A stretch of 64,000 nucleotides of DNA, from contig DATNLZ010000137.1 in assembly GCA_035602605.1 (NCBI GenBank), positions 1-64,000 of the forward strand, given 5' to 3'. Every line of letters starts with the position of its first letter. Position 1 is the first letter of the stretch. Below are positions 18,754-26,977 of the stretch, one piece after another. The notes under the pieces are model-generated. The model saw only the letters and a program-made list of their open reading frames with translations, had not been told where the DNA came from and searched no databases. The DNA comes from DASQHY01 sp035602605. GTDB taxonomy: Bacteria > Acidobacteriota > Terriglobia > Acidiferrales > UBA7541. The position numbers and the translations under genes were made by a program.

Positions 18754-20538
18754 ATGCGCGCAACATACATCAATCATTTGTCAACTGCAATAAGAACGTT
18801 TATGCAACCGCTTGCAGCCATCATTGCAGCCGCCCTTGCCGCAACCCTCGCCGTGGGTCTTGGCGTCAGCGCCTACCGGTCCCCGCCGGCGGTCAACGGT
18901 CATGCCAAGGAATTGCAAGATTTGAATTTCGTTCCGCGTAACCTGGATTTTGTTCTACGCAATGGCGCCACCGCGGAAAAGCATCAGATCGAAACCATGG
19001 CTGGCGGCGTGGCCGTACTCGATTTCGATAACGACGGTCACCCCGATCTGTTCTTCACCAACGGCGCTCGCCTGCCCGGACTCGACAAGAGCGATCCCAC
19101 GTATTGGAATCGCCTCTACCGCAACCGCGGCGACGGCACATTTGAAGATGTGACGGCCAAAGCCGGACTGCAAGGTGCTGGTTTCTGCATCGGAGTCGCC
19201 GTCGGCGACTTTGATAACGACGGATATCCTGATCTGTTTGTTGCCGGCGTGCGGCAAAACTTCCTTTACCACAACCTCGGCAATGGCCGATTTGAAGATG
19301 TTACCGAAAGCTCGGGCCTGGCCCAGCCGCAAGAACCCCGCTGGGCTGTTGGCGGCGGATGGCTGGACTACGACAACGACGGGCGCCTTGATCTGTTCAT
19401 CGTAAATTACGTTCACTGGAATCCAGCCAAAGAGCCTGCCTGTGGCGACGTGTCCGGAAATGTTCGCACCTATTGCCATCCGCGCTTTTACCAGGGGCAG
19501 GCCAACCGTCTTTTTCATAATGAGGGCAACGGTCGCTTTGGTGACGTCTCAGACTCCTCCGGTATCGGAACGCACATCGGTAAAGGAATGGCTGTGGCGT
19601 TCGCCGACATGGACAACGACGGATGGACGGACATTGTGGTGACCAATGACACGGAGCGGAACTTTTTGTTTCGTAATCGCGGCAACGGCACCTTCGAAGA
19701 GCTGAGTGAAGCGGCGGGCGTGGCCTACAACAACGACGGGCTTGCATTATCTTCCATGGGCGTCGATTTTCGCGACGCCAACAACGACGGTCGCCCTGAC
19801 ATTTTCATCACCACGGTGATCAATGAGACGTTCCCCTTATTTATCAACAACGGCGGGAAATTCTTCAACGAGGTCACCGATCAGCTCCACATCGGTCGCA
19901 GCACGCGCCTGCTGACTGGCTGGGGCGCAGGCATCTACGATTTCGACAACGATGGTCGTAAAGATTTGTTCGTTGCCACAGGACAGGTGTCGGAGAATGC
20001 CGAACTGTTTTCCGATCACCATGCAAAGCAGCGCTGCCTGTTTCTTCGTCAAACCGCGAGGGGAATATTTTCGCCCGAGCAGTTTGGCCCTGAGGGTCTG
20101 TTTCGCGGCGCGGCGTTCGCGGATTTCGATGGCGATGGCCGCGTTGACGTTGTCACCACCCGGCTGGACGGCTCGGCCATGCTCTTGGCCAATCGCTCCG
20201 CGCGACAAAACCACTGGCTCGAGCTGAGACTGATCGGTACACGAAGCAACCGCGACGCAATGGGCGCCAAACTGCACCTGTTCGCCAGCTCCGGACAGCA
20301 GTGGAACCATGTTACAACGGCTGTCGGCTACGCCAGCGCCAGCGACAGAGTCGTCCATTTCGGATTGGGAGCTGCAACGCTCGTGACACGCCTGGAAATA
20401 TCCTGGCCGAGCGGAACACGTCAAACACTCGAAAACCTCACCGCCGACCGGCTGCTTGTTGTGACCGAGCCTTCTCAAGCAGGTGCCGCGCCGCTGCATC
20501 CTGCGGCAGCAGGCGCACGGCCTGCTGCAACTCGCTGA
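18754..20538 (+). CDS. Secreted FG-GAP/VCBS repeat protein with ASPIC/UnbV domain (CRTAC1-like)
   Basis: Predicted extracytoplasmic beta-propeller protein of about 594 aa. A hydrophobic segment (AAIIAAALAATLAVGLGVSA) near the N-terminus looks like a signal anchor. At least seven calcium-binding D-x-D-x-D-G loops follow (DFDNDGHPDLFF, DFDNDGYPDLFV, DYDNDGRLDLFI, DMDNDGWTDIVV, DFDNDGRKDLFV, DFDGDGRVDVVT), and an ASPIC/UnbV C-terminal domain (NHWLELRLIGTRSNRDAMGA). The start is uncertain: ATGs at 18718, 18754 and 18802 are in frame and none has a good ribosome-binding site. Its 3' end overlaps the convergent TPR gene by 101 bases. In Acidobacteriota such proteins commonly neighbour TPR proteins and Oar-like receptors, as here. 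Confidence 0.88.
   Translation: MRATYINHLSTAIRTFMQPLAAIIAAALAATLAVGLGVSAYRSPPAVNGHAKELQDLNFVPRNLDFVLRNGATAEKHQIETMAGGVAVLDFDNDGHPDLFFTNGARLPGLDKSDPTYWNRLYRNRGDGTFEDVTAKAGLQGAGFCIGVAVGDFDNDGYPDLFVAGVRQNFLYHNLGNGRFEDVTESSGLAQPQEPRWAVGGGWLDYDNDGRLDLFIVNYVHWNPAKEPACGDVSGNVRTYCHPRFYQGQANRLFHNEGNGRFGDVSDSSGIGTHIGKGMAVAFADMDNDGWTDIVVTNDTERNFLFRNRGNGTFEELSEAAGVAYNNDGLALSSMGVDFRDANNDGRPDIFITTVINETFPLFINNGGKFFNEVTDQLHIGRSTRLLTGWGAGIYDFDNDGRKDLFVATGQVSENAELFSDHHAKQRCLFLRQTARGIFSPEQFGPEGLFRGAAFADFDGDGRVDVVTTRLDGSAMLLANRSARQNHWLELRLIGTRSNRDAMGAKLHLFASSGQQWNHVTTAVGYASASDRVVHFGLGAATLVTRLEISWPSGTRQTLENLTADRLLVVTEPSQAGAAPLHPAAAGARPAATR
18762..18790 (-). promoter_or_regulatory. Candidate promoter for the third TonB receptor
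   Basis: On the minus strand TTGCAG (18785-18790) and TATGTT (18762-18767) are 17 bases apart, about 55 bases before the receptor start. A perfect TTGACA at 18779-18784 overlaps the spacer but has no well-placed -10. If real, the promoter overlaps the start region of the divergent UnbV gene. Confidence 0.35.
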
Positions 20539-21205
20539 TGGCTTCGTCAGCGGAACCCACCTCGAGATATGCTCGTCCGAGCGCCAGGCGAGCTTGTCCG
20601 GAATCTGGCTGGTATTGAACGGCACGCTTGAGCCATGGCAAGCCTTCACTCGATCGGCCCTGACGCACCAGGAAGCGCCCAAGGCCCAACGCGCGCCGCC
20701 GAGGGTCGCGTTCGACCGCCTTGCGGTACCACTTCTCGGCGTCATCGAATTCACCGAGGCCTTCTTTGGCCTGTGCGATCGCTTCTTCGATTCGCGCGGG
20801 TTCGGGATCGTTGGAGAGCAGCGACTGCAGCACTTTCAGCGCAGCCACGAACCTATCGCGGGCATACAGTCCGCGCGCCAGGTAGTAGCAGGCGTCCGGT
20901 TCGGTGGGAGAAAGGTCACAAGCTCTGCGCAACGGGGGCTCGGCCGCCTCGATGTTGTTTTGCAGAGCCAGCGTGACCCCCAGTGCCTTCCAGCCGCGCG
21001 GCCACTGCGGTGCGAGTTGCGTGACCCGTTCGAAGTGCCGCTGCGCCTCCTGGTAGTTGCGGCCGTTGAAAGCCCGGTCGCCCAGCGCAAATTCGTCGTT
21101 TGCCGCTGACGAAAGCTGGTCCTGTTGAGCCAGGTCGCTAGGACTCTGCTCTGACCGACAGGAAACGAGCAGGGCTATCGTTAGAATGGCAGGAGAGATG
21201 TGCAT
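20438..21205 (-). CDS. TPR-repeat lipoprotein
   Basis: Predicted lipoprotein of 255 aa. The N-terminus MHISPAILTIALLVSC has a lipobox-like LVSC with Cys16 as the lipidation site. About five tetratricopeptide repeats follow, recognisable by alternating small and aromatic residues (NYQEAQRHFERVTQLAPQWP, EAAEPPLRRACDLSPTEPDA, DDAEKWYRKAVERDPRRR, QARLALGRAYLEVGSADEA). It probably acts as an envelope scaffold for protein-protein contacts. Its stop lies inside the convergent UnbV gene (101-base overlap), an arrangement that could let each transcript affect the other. Confidence 0.87.
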   Translation of the reverse strand: MHISPAILTIALLVSCRSEQSPSDLAQQDQLSSAANDEFALGDRAFNGRNYQEAQRHFERVTQLAPQWPRGWKALGVTLALQNNIEAAEPPLRRACDLSPTEPDACYYLARGLYARDRFVAALKVLQSLLSNDPEPARIEEAIAQAKEGLGEFDDAEKWYRKAVERDPRRRALGLGRFLVRQGRSSEGLPWLKRAVQYQPDSGQARLALGRAYLEVGSADEAISELQQAVRLLPQDAAARHLLEKARSQQAAGRR

Positions 21206-21323
21206 TTGCTACGTTCCTGAGGTTCGCAGGAAGTGTACCCCGAGCACATGGAAGCAGACCCTGGAACCTGCAGATGATAGGTGCTCCGGTCGAGCATCTG
21301 CCGCCGTTTTGAGCCTATCTCGG

Positions 21324-21692
21324 TTAGTTGGGATTGAGCAGCACTCGAGCTTGGCTAACCAGGTTCATGCTGTTGTCTTTGGAGACTACTGCGCTGATGC
21401 CAGCGGCTCGCGCAACGAGGTCGCTGAACGCGTTCTCATGCGCCGTCAGCATGATCACAGGTACTTCTGGCAGGATTTTCTTGAGCAGCCTCGCGGCTTC
21501 TAGTCCATTCATCCCGGGCATCGAAAAATCCAAAATGATTAAGTCTGGGCGAAGCTCCCGCGCCTTTTCGATGGCATCACGCCCGCTGGCAGCCTCTCCG
21601 CAAACTGCAAACCCGGGTTCGTTTTCGAAAATAGCTCGAGTCGCCCGGCGGATATGGGGATGATCGTCGACGATTAAAACGTTTTTCTGCAC
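21324..21692 (-). CDS. Stand-alone response-regulator receiver domain
   Basis: A 122-aa CheY-like receiver domain with no output domain. The acidic pocket is Asp9/Asp10, the phosphoacceptor is Asp55 (LIILDFSMPGMNG), the conserved hydroxyl residue is Thr83 (MLTAHEN) and the lysine is Lys105. All residues needed for phosphorylation are present. It ends shortly after the domain, so it would signal by protein-protein contact or phosphorelay. It lies 133 bases downstream of mgtE on the same strand, and the nearest kinase is the cytosolic NarL-type one at 23660, divergent from mgtE; pairing with it is only a guess. Confidence 0.9.
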   Translation of the reverse strand: MQKNVLIVDDHPHIRRATRAIFENEPGFAVCGEAASGRDAIEKARELRPDLIILDFSMPGMNGLEAARLLKKILPEVPVIMLTAHENAFSDLVARAAGISAVVSKDNSMNLVSQARVLLNPN

Positions 21693-21825
21693 TGAGCAAC
21701 TCCGCAGAATCAGGCACCGGCCTGAATATGGGGACTTCGAAGTGCTTCCTAAAGTAGCATTTTAACGTCTCTGTAGGCATACCATGGTTACCGTACTAAT
21801 GCGTACCACAACCTTGACTCTCCCG

Positions 21826-23208
21826 TTAGAGAAGGGTGCCTCGCAAGATCAAAAATGCCACTGAGAAATAGATGCAAAGCCCGGTTACGTCTACCAGGGT
21901 GGCTACAAAGGGCGCGGAACTCGCGGCAGGATCGAATCCCAGGCCGCGAAGAATAAATGGGAGCATACTGCCGGCTAGGGTACCGAAGAGCACCACCCCG
22001 ATTAGGCTTCCCCAGACCGTCAGGCCAAGCAAGATGTAGTGTGGGCCGTAGTTTGTAAAGTGCAGGTGCTGCCATAAGACAATGCGGAACAATCCAATGA
22101 TTCCTAGAAGCAAGCCCAGCGCTAGACCGGAAAATACTTCCCGCCTAAATACTTTGAACCAATCGCGCAAAGCTAATTCCCTAAGCGCCAGGGCGCGAAT
22201 AATGAGCGACGCCGCTTGCGAGCCGGAGTTGCCACCGCTGCTGATAATCAGCGGAACGAACAGAGCCAACACAACGGCGCGCGCTATTTCACCCTCAAAA
22301 AACGTCATGGCCGTCGCCGTCAACATCTCTCCCAAAAACAATGCGGAAAGCCAACCACCGCGCTTGCGGATCATGGACCACAGTCCTACTTGCATGTACG
22401 GAGCATCGAGCGCTTCGGAACCGCCGAGTTTCTGAATATCTTCGGTAGCTTCCGATTCGGCCACGTCGAGCATATCGTCGACCGTCACGATGCCCAGCAT
22501 GTTCCCGACGTCATCGGTGACCGGCAGCGCGATGCGATCATATTTTTCGAAAAGCTCGAGGGCCCGCTGGCGGTCGTCGGTGGACCGCAAGGCGACCAAG
22601 GGAGGATCGGCAATCTCGGTTACTTTGGTTTGTGGCTCAGCAAGAACCAGTGAGCCGAGGCGTATATCTTCGAGTAGTTTACCGCTCTGGTCCAAAATAT
22701 ACAGGACATTTAAAGTTTCCTTGCCGCGACCCACTTTGCGGATGTGCTGCAACGCTCCGCTTGCGGTCATCTCAGGGCCGATAGCGACGTAGTCCGGAGT
22801 CATATAGCGGCCGACACTACGCTCCGGATAACCCAAGAGCTGTCGTGCGTCTTGGAGCTCGCGCGGCGACAGTTTCTCAAGCAGGTGGCGAGTAACCGCG
22901 GCAGGCATTTCGCCAAACAGGCGTGTTCGGTCGTCGGGACGCATTTGATCCAAAACACTTCTCACTTCTTCGGTGGTCAGCGAACGAATCAATTCCTCCT
23001 GCTTATCAGCGGGCAAGTAAGCAAATACCTCAGCCGCCTGATCGCGCGGCAGAAGACGGAAGAGGATAGCTTCCTCCTTTTGAGGCAGCATGGTCATTCG
23101 CTCGGCGATATCCGAGAAGTGGGTTTCGGCTAACTGTGCGTGCAACTCGTCCCAACGTTGTTGCTCAATGAGTTCGGTCCAATGTGCTGGTGAAATAGTT
23201 TCTGGCAT
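21826..23208 (-). CDS. mgtE: Magnesium transporter MgtE
   Basis: Inner-membrane Mg2+ channel of 460 aa with the full MgtE order: N-terminal superhelical MgtE_N domain (about 1-130, LLPRDQAAEVFAYLP), tandem CBS domains (about 135-260, with YMTPDYVAIGP and GIVTVDDMLDV) that sense cytosolic Mg2+, and five C-terminal transmembrane helices from about 285, including VPLIISSGGNSGSQAA, the pore signature. I saw no M-box-like leader upstream, so regulation is likely by the CBS gate. Divergent from a histidine kinase gene. Confidence 0.95.
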   Translation of the reverse strand: MPETISPAHWTELIEQQRWDELHAQLAETHFSDIAERMTMLPQKEEAILFRLLPRDQAAEVFAYLPADKQEELIRSLTTEEVRSVLDQMRPDDRTRLFGEMPAAVTRHLLEKLSPRELQDARQLLGYPERSVGRYMTPDYVAIGPEMTASGALQHIRKVGRGKETLNVLYILDQSGKLLEDIRLGSLVLAEPQTKVTEIADPPLVALRSTDDRQRALELFEKYDRIALPVTDDVGNMLGIVTVDDMLDVAESEATEDIQKLGGSEALDAPYMQVGLWSMIRKRGGWLSALFLGEMLTATAMTFFEGEIARAVVLALFVPLIISSGGNSGSQAASLIIRALALRELALRDWFKVFRREVFSGLALGLLLGIIGLFRIVLWQHLHFTNYGPHYILLGLTVWGSLIGVVLFGTLAGSMLPFILRGLGFDPAASSAPFVATLVDVTGLCIYFSVAFLILRGTLL

Positions 23209-23659
23209 TCGCTCGCTCGCGCGTGGTTATGTTTGTTCCGTGCCTTACGCACTATCATACGGTAGGAACGAAGTGGGAAGCATTTCCGAAACGAATTATT
23301 CCTAGACGGGCGCGTCCCTCGCATCCGCAAAGACTATTTGCTAAAACGTAATCTCCGCAACACGATCGATGGCCAGCAAGCTGGGCTACAACGAATACCA
23401 CGGCGGATGTGCACATCAAGAGTTCCCTTCCGGGCGCCGCCCCGCACGTGTAACGATTCGCACCGCAAAGATTGCTATCTCCCTAAGGCGCAGGGCAACG
23501 CGTAACCATCTGCGCGGCGCAAAATCTCGGGCCGCACTTAATTCTAAGAGGTGTTCACATTTGTACAGATTTAGTGGACCCGTTGCGTAATAGTTCTACC
23601 CAAATAGTGAGGCCGCAAGCAGTACTCGCAGGGCAACCAATCGTCGGGAGGATCAACGC
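23209..23659. other. Divergent intergenic region between mgtE and a histidine kinase
   Basis: About 450 bases. I looked for a magnesium riboswitch before mgtE and for tRNA or small RNA folds and saw none. The kinase ribosome-binding site (CGGGAGGA) ends about seven bases before ATG 23660. Confidence 0.5.
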
Positions 23660-24553
23660 ATGGGCATGATAGGCATAGTTTCAAGGAAGCGATCGCTGGT
23701 CGACACCGGCGATGGGCTGGGGATGGCAGCCAATGAGAACGCATTAAGAATGGATCTTCCACGGGCGGCGACGGCGATGCGCGCAGCACAGGATGAACTG
23801 GAGTTGCGCGTCAAGCAGCGTACCGCGGAACTCGAAGAGCAAGTGATCGAGCGCCATAAGGCCGAGGAACGCCTCCGTGAACTGACTACTCGGGTTCTTG
23901 AGTTGCAAGACGAAGAGCGCCGGCGAATTGCTCGCGAATTGCATGACAGTGCAGGGCAGTATCTCGCGGCAATTCAGATGAACCTTAGTGCGCTCGAACG
24001 AGAGTCATGCGCGCTCGACCCTACGCAGGCCAAAAGAATCTCCGATTCGATAGAGATGGTGAGTCGTTGCACCTCTGAAATCAGAACCCTGTCCTATCTG
24101 CTGCACCCGCCGCTGCTGGATGAAATGGGACTGGCGTCCGCTCTCACGTGGTATTCCGAGGGTTTTGCCGAACGCAGCGGAATACGAATTGATTTGGACA
24201 TATCCAAGGACTTCGGACGCTTGCCGAGAGACACGGAAACAGCCCTGTTCAGGATTGTGCAACAAAGTCTCGCGAATATTTATCGTCATTCCGGCAGCCA
24301 TGCGGCGAAGATCAAACTCAGACAGGATGCCGAACAGACGATTGTGGATATTTGCGATGAAGGTCGCGGAATAGCTCCTGAAGTTCTAAAACAATTTGAC
24401 GATGGCACCAGGCCACTGGGGATCGGTATGGCTGGGATGCGCGAGCGGATACGAGTGATGCGCGGGCACTTTAATATCAGCTCCGGACCAGACGGGACAA
24501 GGATTGAAGTTCGTCTGCCGAATGCTGAAGGGACCGATGAAACGACGCATTGA
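23660..24553 (+). CDS. Cytosolic sensor histidine kinase, HisKA_3/NarL type
   Basis: A 297-aa kinase without transmembrane segments or a recognised sensor domain. An N-terminal coiled coil (about 40-85, rich in Glu/Arg/Leu) leads into the HisKA_3 dimerisation domain with RRRIARELHDSAGQ; the phosphorylated residue is His95. The HATPase_c domain has DICDEGRGIAP (about 230-240) and the GMAGMRERI G2 box. In the N-box the usual Glu before the helix appears as Gln (FRIVQQSLANIYRHS, 197-211), although Asn206 is kept. It likely phosphorylates a NarL-type or lone receiver; the only nearby receiver is at 21324. Confidence 0.9.
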   Translation: MGMIGIVSRKRSLVDTGDGLGMAANENALRMDLPRAATAMRAAQDELELRVKQRTAELEEQVIERHKAEERLRELTTRVLELQDEERRRIARELHDSAGQYLAAIQMNLSALERESCALDPTQAKRISDSIEMVSRCTSEIRTLSYLLHPPLLDEMGLASALTWYSEGFAERSGIRIDLDISKDFGRLPRDTETALFRIVQQSLANIYRHSGSHAAKIKLRQDAEQTIVDICDEGRGIAPEVLKQFDDGTRPLGIGMAGMRERIRVMRGHFNISSGPDGTRIEVRLPNAEGTDETTH

Positions 24554-25023
24554 CGCGTTGTATTCCGAGTGCGCGCGGCGATCCTTTGCCAGATGAGCGA
24601 CAGGCGCAGCTGGCACCTTCCCGGGAGCGGCAATGTGCGGTTGATACGCAGTCAACCACTCATGCAGGAACCAGAGACGGCGCGTAGAAGCACCGGCGCG
24701 GAACCAACCAACACCTGCATTTGTCTTCATCTTCGCCACAATCCTGCGTTGTGAAATTCATTCACCTTGCCTGAAAACCGTTCACCACCGTGGCCTCGGT
24801 ACCGATGATAGTCACCAAAAGGGCCGCGTAAGCACACCCTCCTAGGTCATAGAGAATAGACAGGGTGAAAAAGCTCCCTTCGAACCGAATCGGAATCGTT
24901 CGTTGCTAACCAGATTTTTACTTGACAGCAACGGAGACATTCGCGTATTGCTCTCGTGTTCGGCCTACCTTTGAGTACGGCTTGATTTACGCGCGAGCGT
25001 AATATCGCCGAGGAGAGCTAGCA
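24554..25023. other. Intergenic region before the radical-SAM gene
   Basis: About 470 bases with no supported gene. Its only notable element is a TTGACA at 24922-24927, treated as a separate weak promoter candidate. The ribosome-binding site AGGAG (25011-25015) precedes the radical-SAM ATG. Confidence 0.5.
24922..24951 (+). promoter_or_regulatory. Weak promoter candidate for the radical-SAM gene
   Basis: Perfect TTGACA (24922-24927), but the -10 at 18-base spacing is only TATTGC (24946-24951). It is suitably placed about 75 bases before ATG 25024. Confidence 0.3.
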
Positions 25024-26901
25024 ATGTCCACGTCAACGAGTAAGGTAGTTTGTGCGGCGGCCAAGGCAGTTTGGAAACTACTGCGACCGATGAACAGCGC
25101 CCTGCCGGAGGGACAGTTGCCCAGCCCCCAGTGGGCTCCTGGACCCCTCCTCAGGCGTAGACAACGAAAGCCGATGGACCAGGGTGTTCCGCGGAAAACG
25201 CTCTCGCTATGCCCTGATTGTAACCGCGAGGCAGTGCAGGCAGTTCTCAGGGGCGAACGTCGGATCGCTGAGTTTAGAAACCGGCCAGGAATCATTGATT
25301 CGGAAATATTGGAGGAAGGCGGGCGCATCCTCATGCGCAAAGCGTGCGAAAGGCATGGCCCGGTTGAAGATGTACTATCCAATCATCCGGATTTTTTCCG
25401 CAGGATGGAGGGTCTTGCTTTCGGTAGAGACTTTGAATGCGTCCACGACCATGACGTACACGATCACGGACCCAACAGCATCAGGGCGGGCCGAGGAGCC
25501 ACGCTAGTCGTTGATCTGACAAACCGCTGCAACATGGTGTGTTCACCGTGCTTCATGGATGCGAACGCTGCCGGCTACGTTCACGAATTGGATATGGAAG
25601 ACATCAAGGCGCTGTTCAACAGAGCGGTATCTTTTAAGCCTCAGCGGGAGATCAACGTTCTGTTCTCTGGCGGAGAGGCCACACTGTCACCGATTTTTCT
25701 TGAGGCCGTCCGGCACGCGAAGCGCATGGGCTTCCACCGTCTTCACGTTGCGACAAACGGCATACGATTTGCGGAAGACCGCGATTTTGCCTTCCAGGCA
25801 AAGGCAGTCGGCTTGCAAGCGGTATACCTGCAGTGCGATGGCGTCTCGGAAGAAAAGAACAAACATCGCGGGCTCGGAAATTACATGGAGGTGAAGCGCC
25901 GGGCGCTCGGGAACATCGCTGCGGCAGGAATGCGAACCACGCTGCAAGTGACCGTAGTCAACGGTCTGAACAACGACGGGCTGGGCGACATTGTCAGCTT
26001 CGCCATCCAGAACATGGACACCATCCACGGGGTAGTTTTTCACCCGATTATGCTTTCAGGCAGAGATGAAGGCATATCCGCCGATGAGCGATACGCTCGA
26101 CGGTATCCGGTTTCGCAGCTCGCCTACGACCTACAAGAGCAAACCTCCATTGGCTGGCAGCCGATGCGCGATTGGTTCCCGCTCTCGGCCTATGGAATAT
26201 TCGCTCATTTGTGCGATGTCCTTAACCCAAAGGCGGAGCTAGGAAGCCTTTTCAATGACACGCACCCAAATCATGGAATGTTCAGCCCTTTGCTGATAGA
26301 TACCGACAAGAAAGCGGCGATCCCGGTTTCCGGTTTCTTCAACTTGGAACAATTCATGCGCGACATTGTGGAAATAACCGACTCTGGAAGAGGGCCGGCA
26401 GCCACCAAGGCTCTGGTCTCGCTGTCGGTACTCGGCAATTTCGAACCGAGGAAGGCGCCCTCGGGGTTGGGTCGCGCGCAACTTCAAGGTCTGCTTGGGG
26501 ACTGCTTCTGGCGCATTGCCGATAACCGCGATCCTTGGTCGCAGAAAGCACACTCGCATAATGGACGTTGGAGAGTGATGATCTTTAACGGCATGTGGTT
26601 CCAAGACGCTTTCAATTACGATTTTTCGGCTATCTCTAATTCAACTACCCCCGTGGCAACGCAACAGGGTGAAATCAGTTTCTGCGCTTACAATGGGGGT
26701 GGTTGGCGAAAAGTGGTCGAGCATATGAATCGGACGGCAACGCTCGCGGAGTGGCACAAAAAGTATCCTCGGCACGAAATCTACGCCAAAGGCAAGGAAG
26801 TAGAGCTTGGCCAACCGATCCACAGTGCGCAAACCCAATTGGTTCAGATCAAAGCGCAAGCTGTGCCAGTTCAAACTGGGGCGTCGGAGCGTTGCGACTA
26901 A
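25024..26901 (+). CDS. Radical SAM enzyme, MoaA-like group related to tetraether lipid synthase (Tes/MSS-like)
   Basis: A 625-aa radical-SAM protein. The [4Fe-4S] motif CNMVCSPC puts Cys169, Cys173 and Cys176 in the CxxxCxxC pattern, and SGGEAT is at 215-220. The N-terminal part has CPDC (Cys63/66), a KACERHG element (Cys108) and Cys139. This resembles the front half of the archaeal MJ0619-like family (COG1964), whose characterised member, Tes, joins lipid tails to make membrane-spanning tetraether lipids. Where I recall that family having CPxDCGLCPxH before the core, this protein reads CVHDHDVHDHG (139-149). The C-terminal 250 residues are not recognised. Good ribosome-binding site (AGGAG). 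A role in membrane-spanning or ether lipids fits the lineage, but is inference. Confidence 0.75.
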   Translation: MSTSTSKVVCAAAKAVWKLLRPMNSALPEGQLPSPQWAPGPLLRRRQRKPMDQGVPRKTLSLCPDCNREAVQAVLRGERRIAEFRNRPGIIDSEILEEGGRILMRKACERHGPVEDVLSNHPDFFRRMEGLAFGRDFECVHDHDVHDHGPNSIRAGRGATLVVDLTNRCNMVCSPCFMDANAAGYVHELDMEDIKALFNRAVSFKPQREINVLFSGGEATLSPIFLEAVRHAKRMGFHRLHVATNGIRFAEDRDFAFQAKAVGLQAVYLQCDGVSEEKNKHRGLGNYMEVKRRALGNIAAAGMRTTLQVTVVNGLNNDGLGDIVSFAIQNMDTIHGVVFHPIMLSGRDEGISADERYARRYPVSQLAYDLQEQTSIGWQPMRDWFPLSAYGIFAHLCDVLNPKAELGSLFNDTHPNHGMFSPLLIDTDKKAAIPVSGFFNLEQFMRDIVEITDSGRGPAATKALVSLSVLGNFEPRKAPSGLGRAQLQGLLGDCFWRIADNRDPWSQKAHSHNGRWRVMIFNGMWFQDAFNYDFSAISNSTTPVATQQGEISFCAYNGGGWRKVVEHMNRTATLAEWHKKYPRHEIYAKGKEVELGQPIHSAQTQLVQIKAQAVPVQTGASERCD

Positions 26902-26977
26902 CGCAGCAACGACGGTCCTTTCTACTTTTGAAAGCGGTGAATCAGTGATCCCGGCACAATCGCCGACTAGAGGTGCT

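Noticed and set aside
23209..23659. Magnesium riboswitch before mgtE
   Set aside because: No M-box-like conserved blocks were visible in the mgtE leader.
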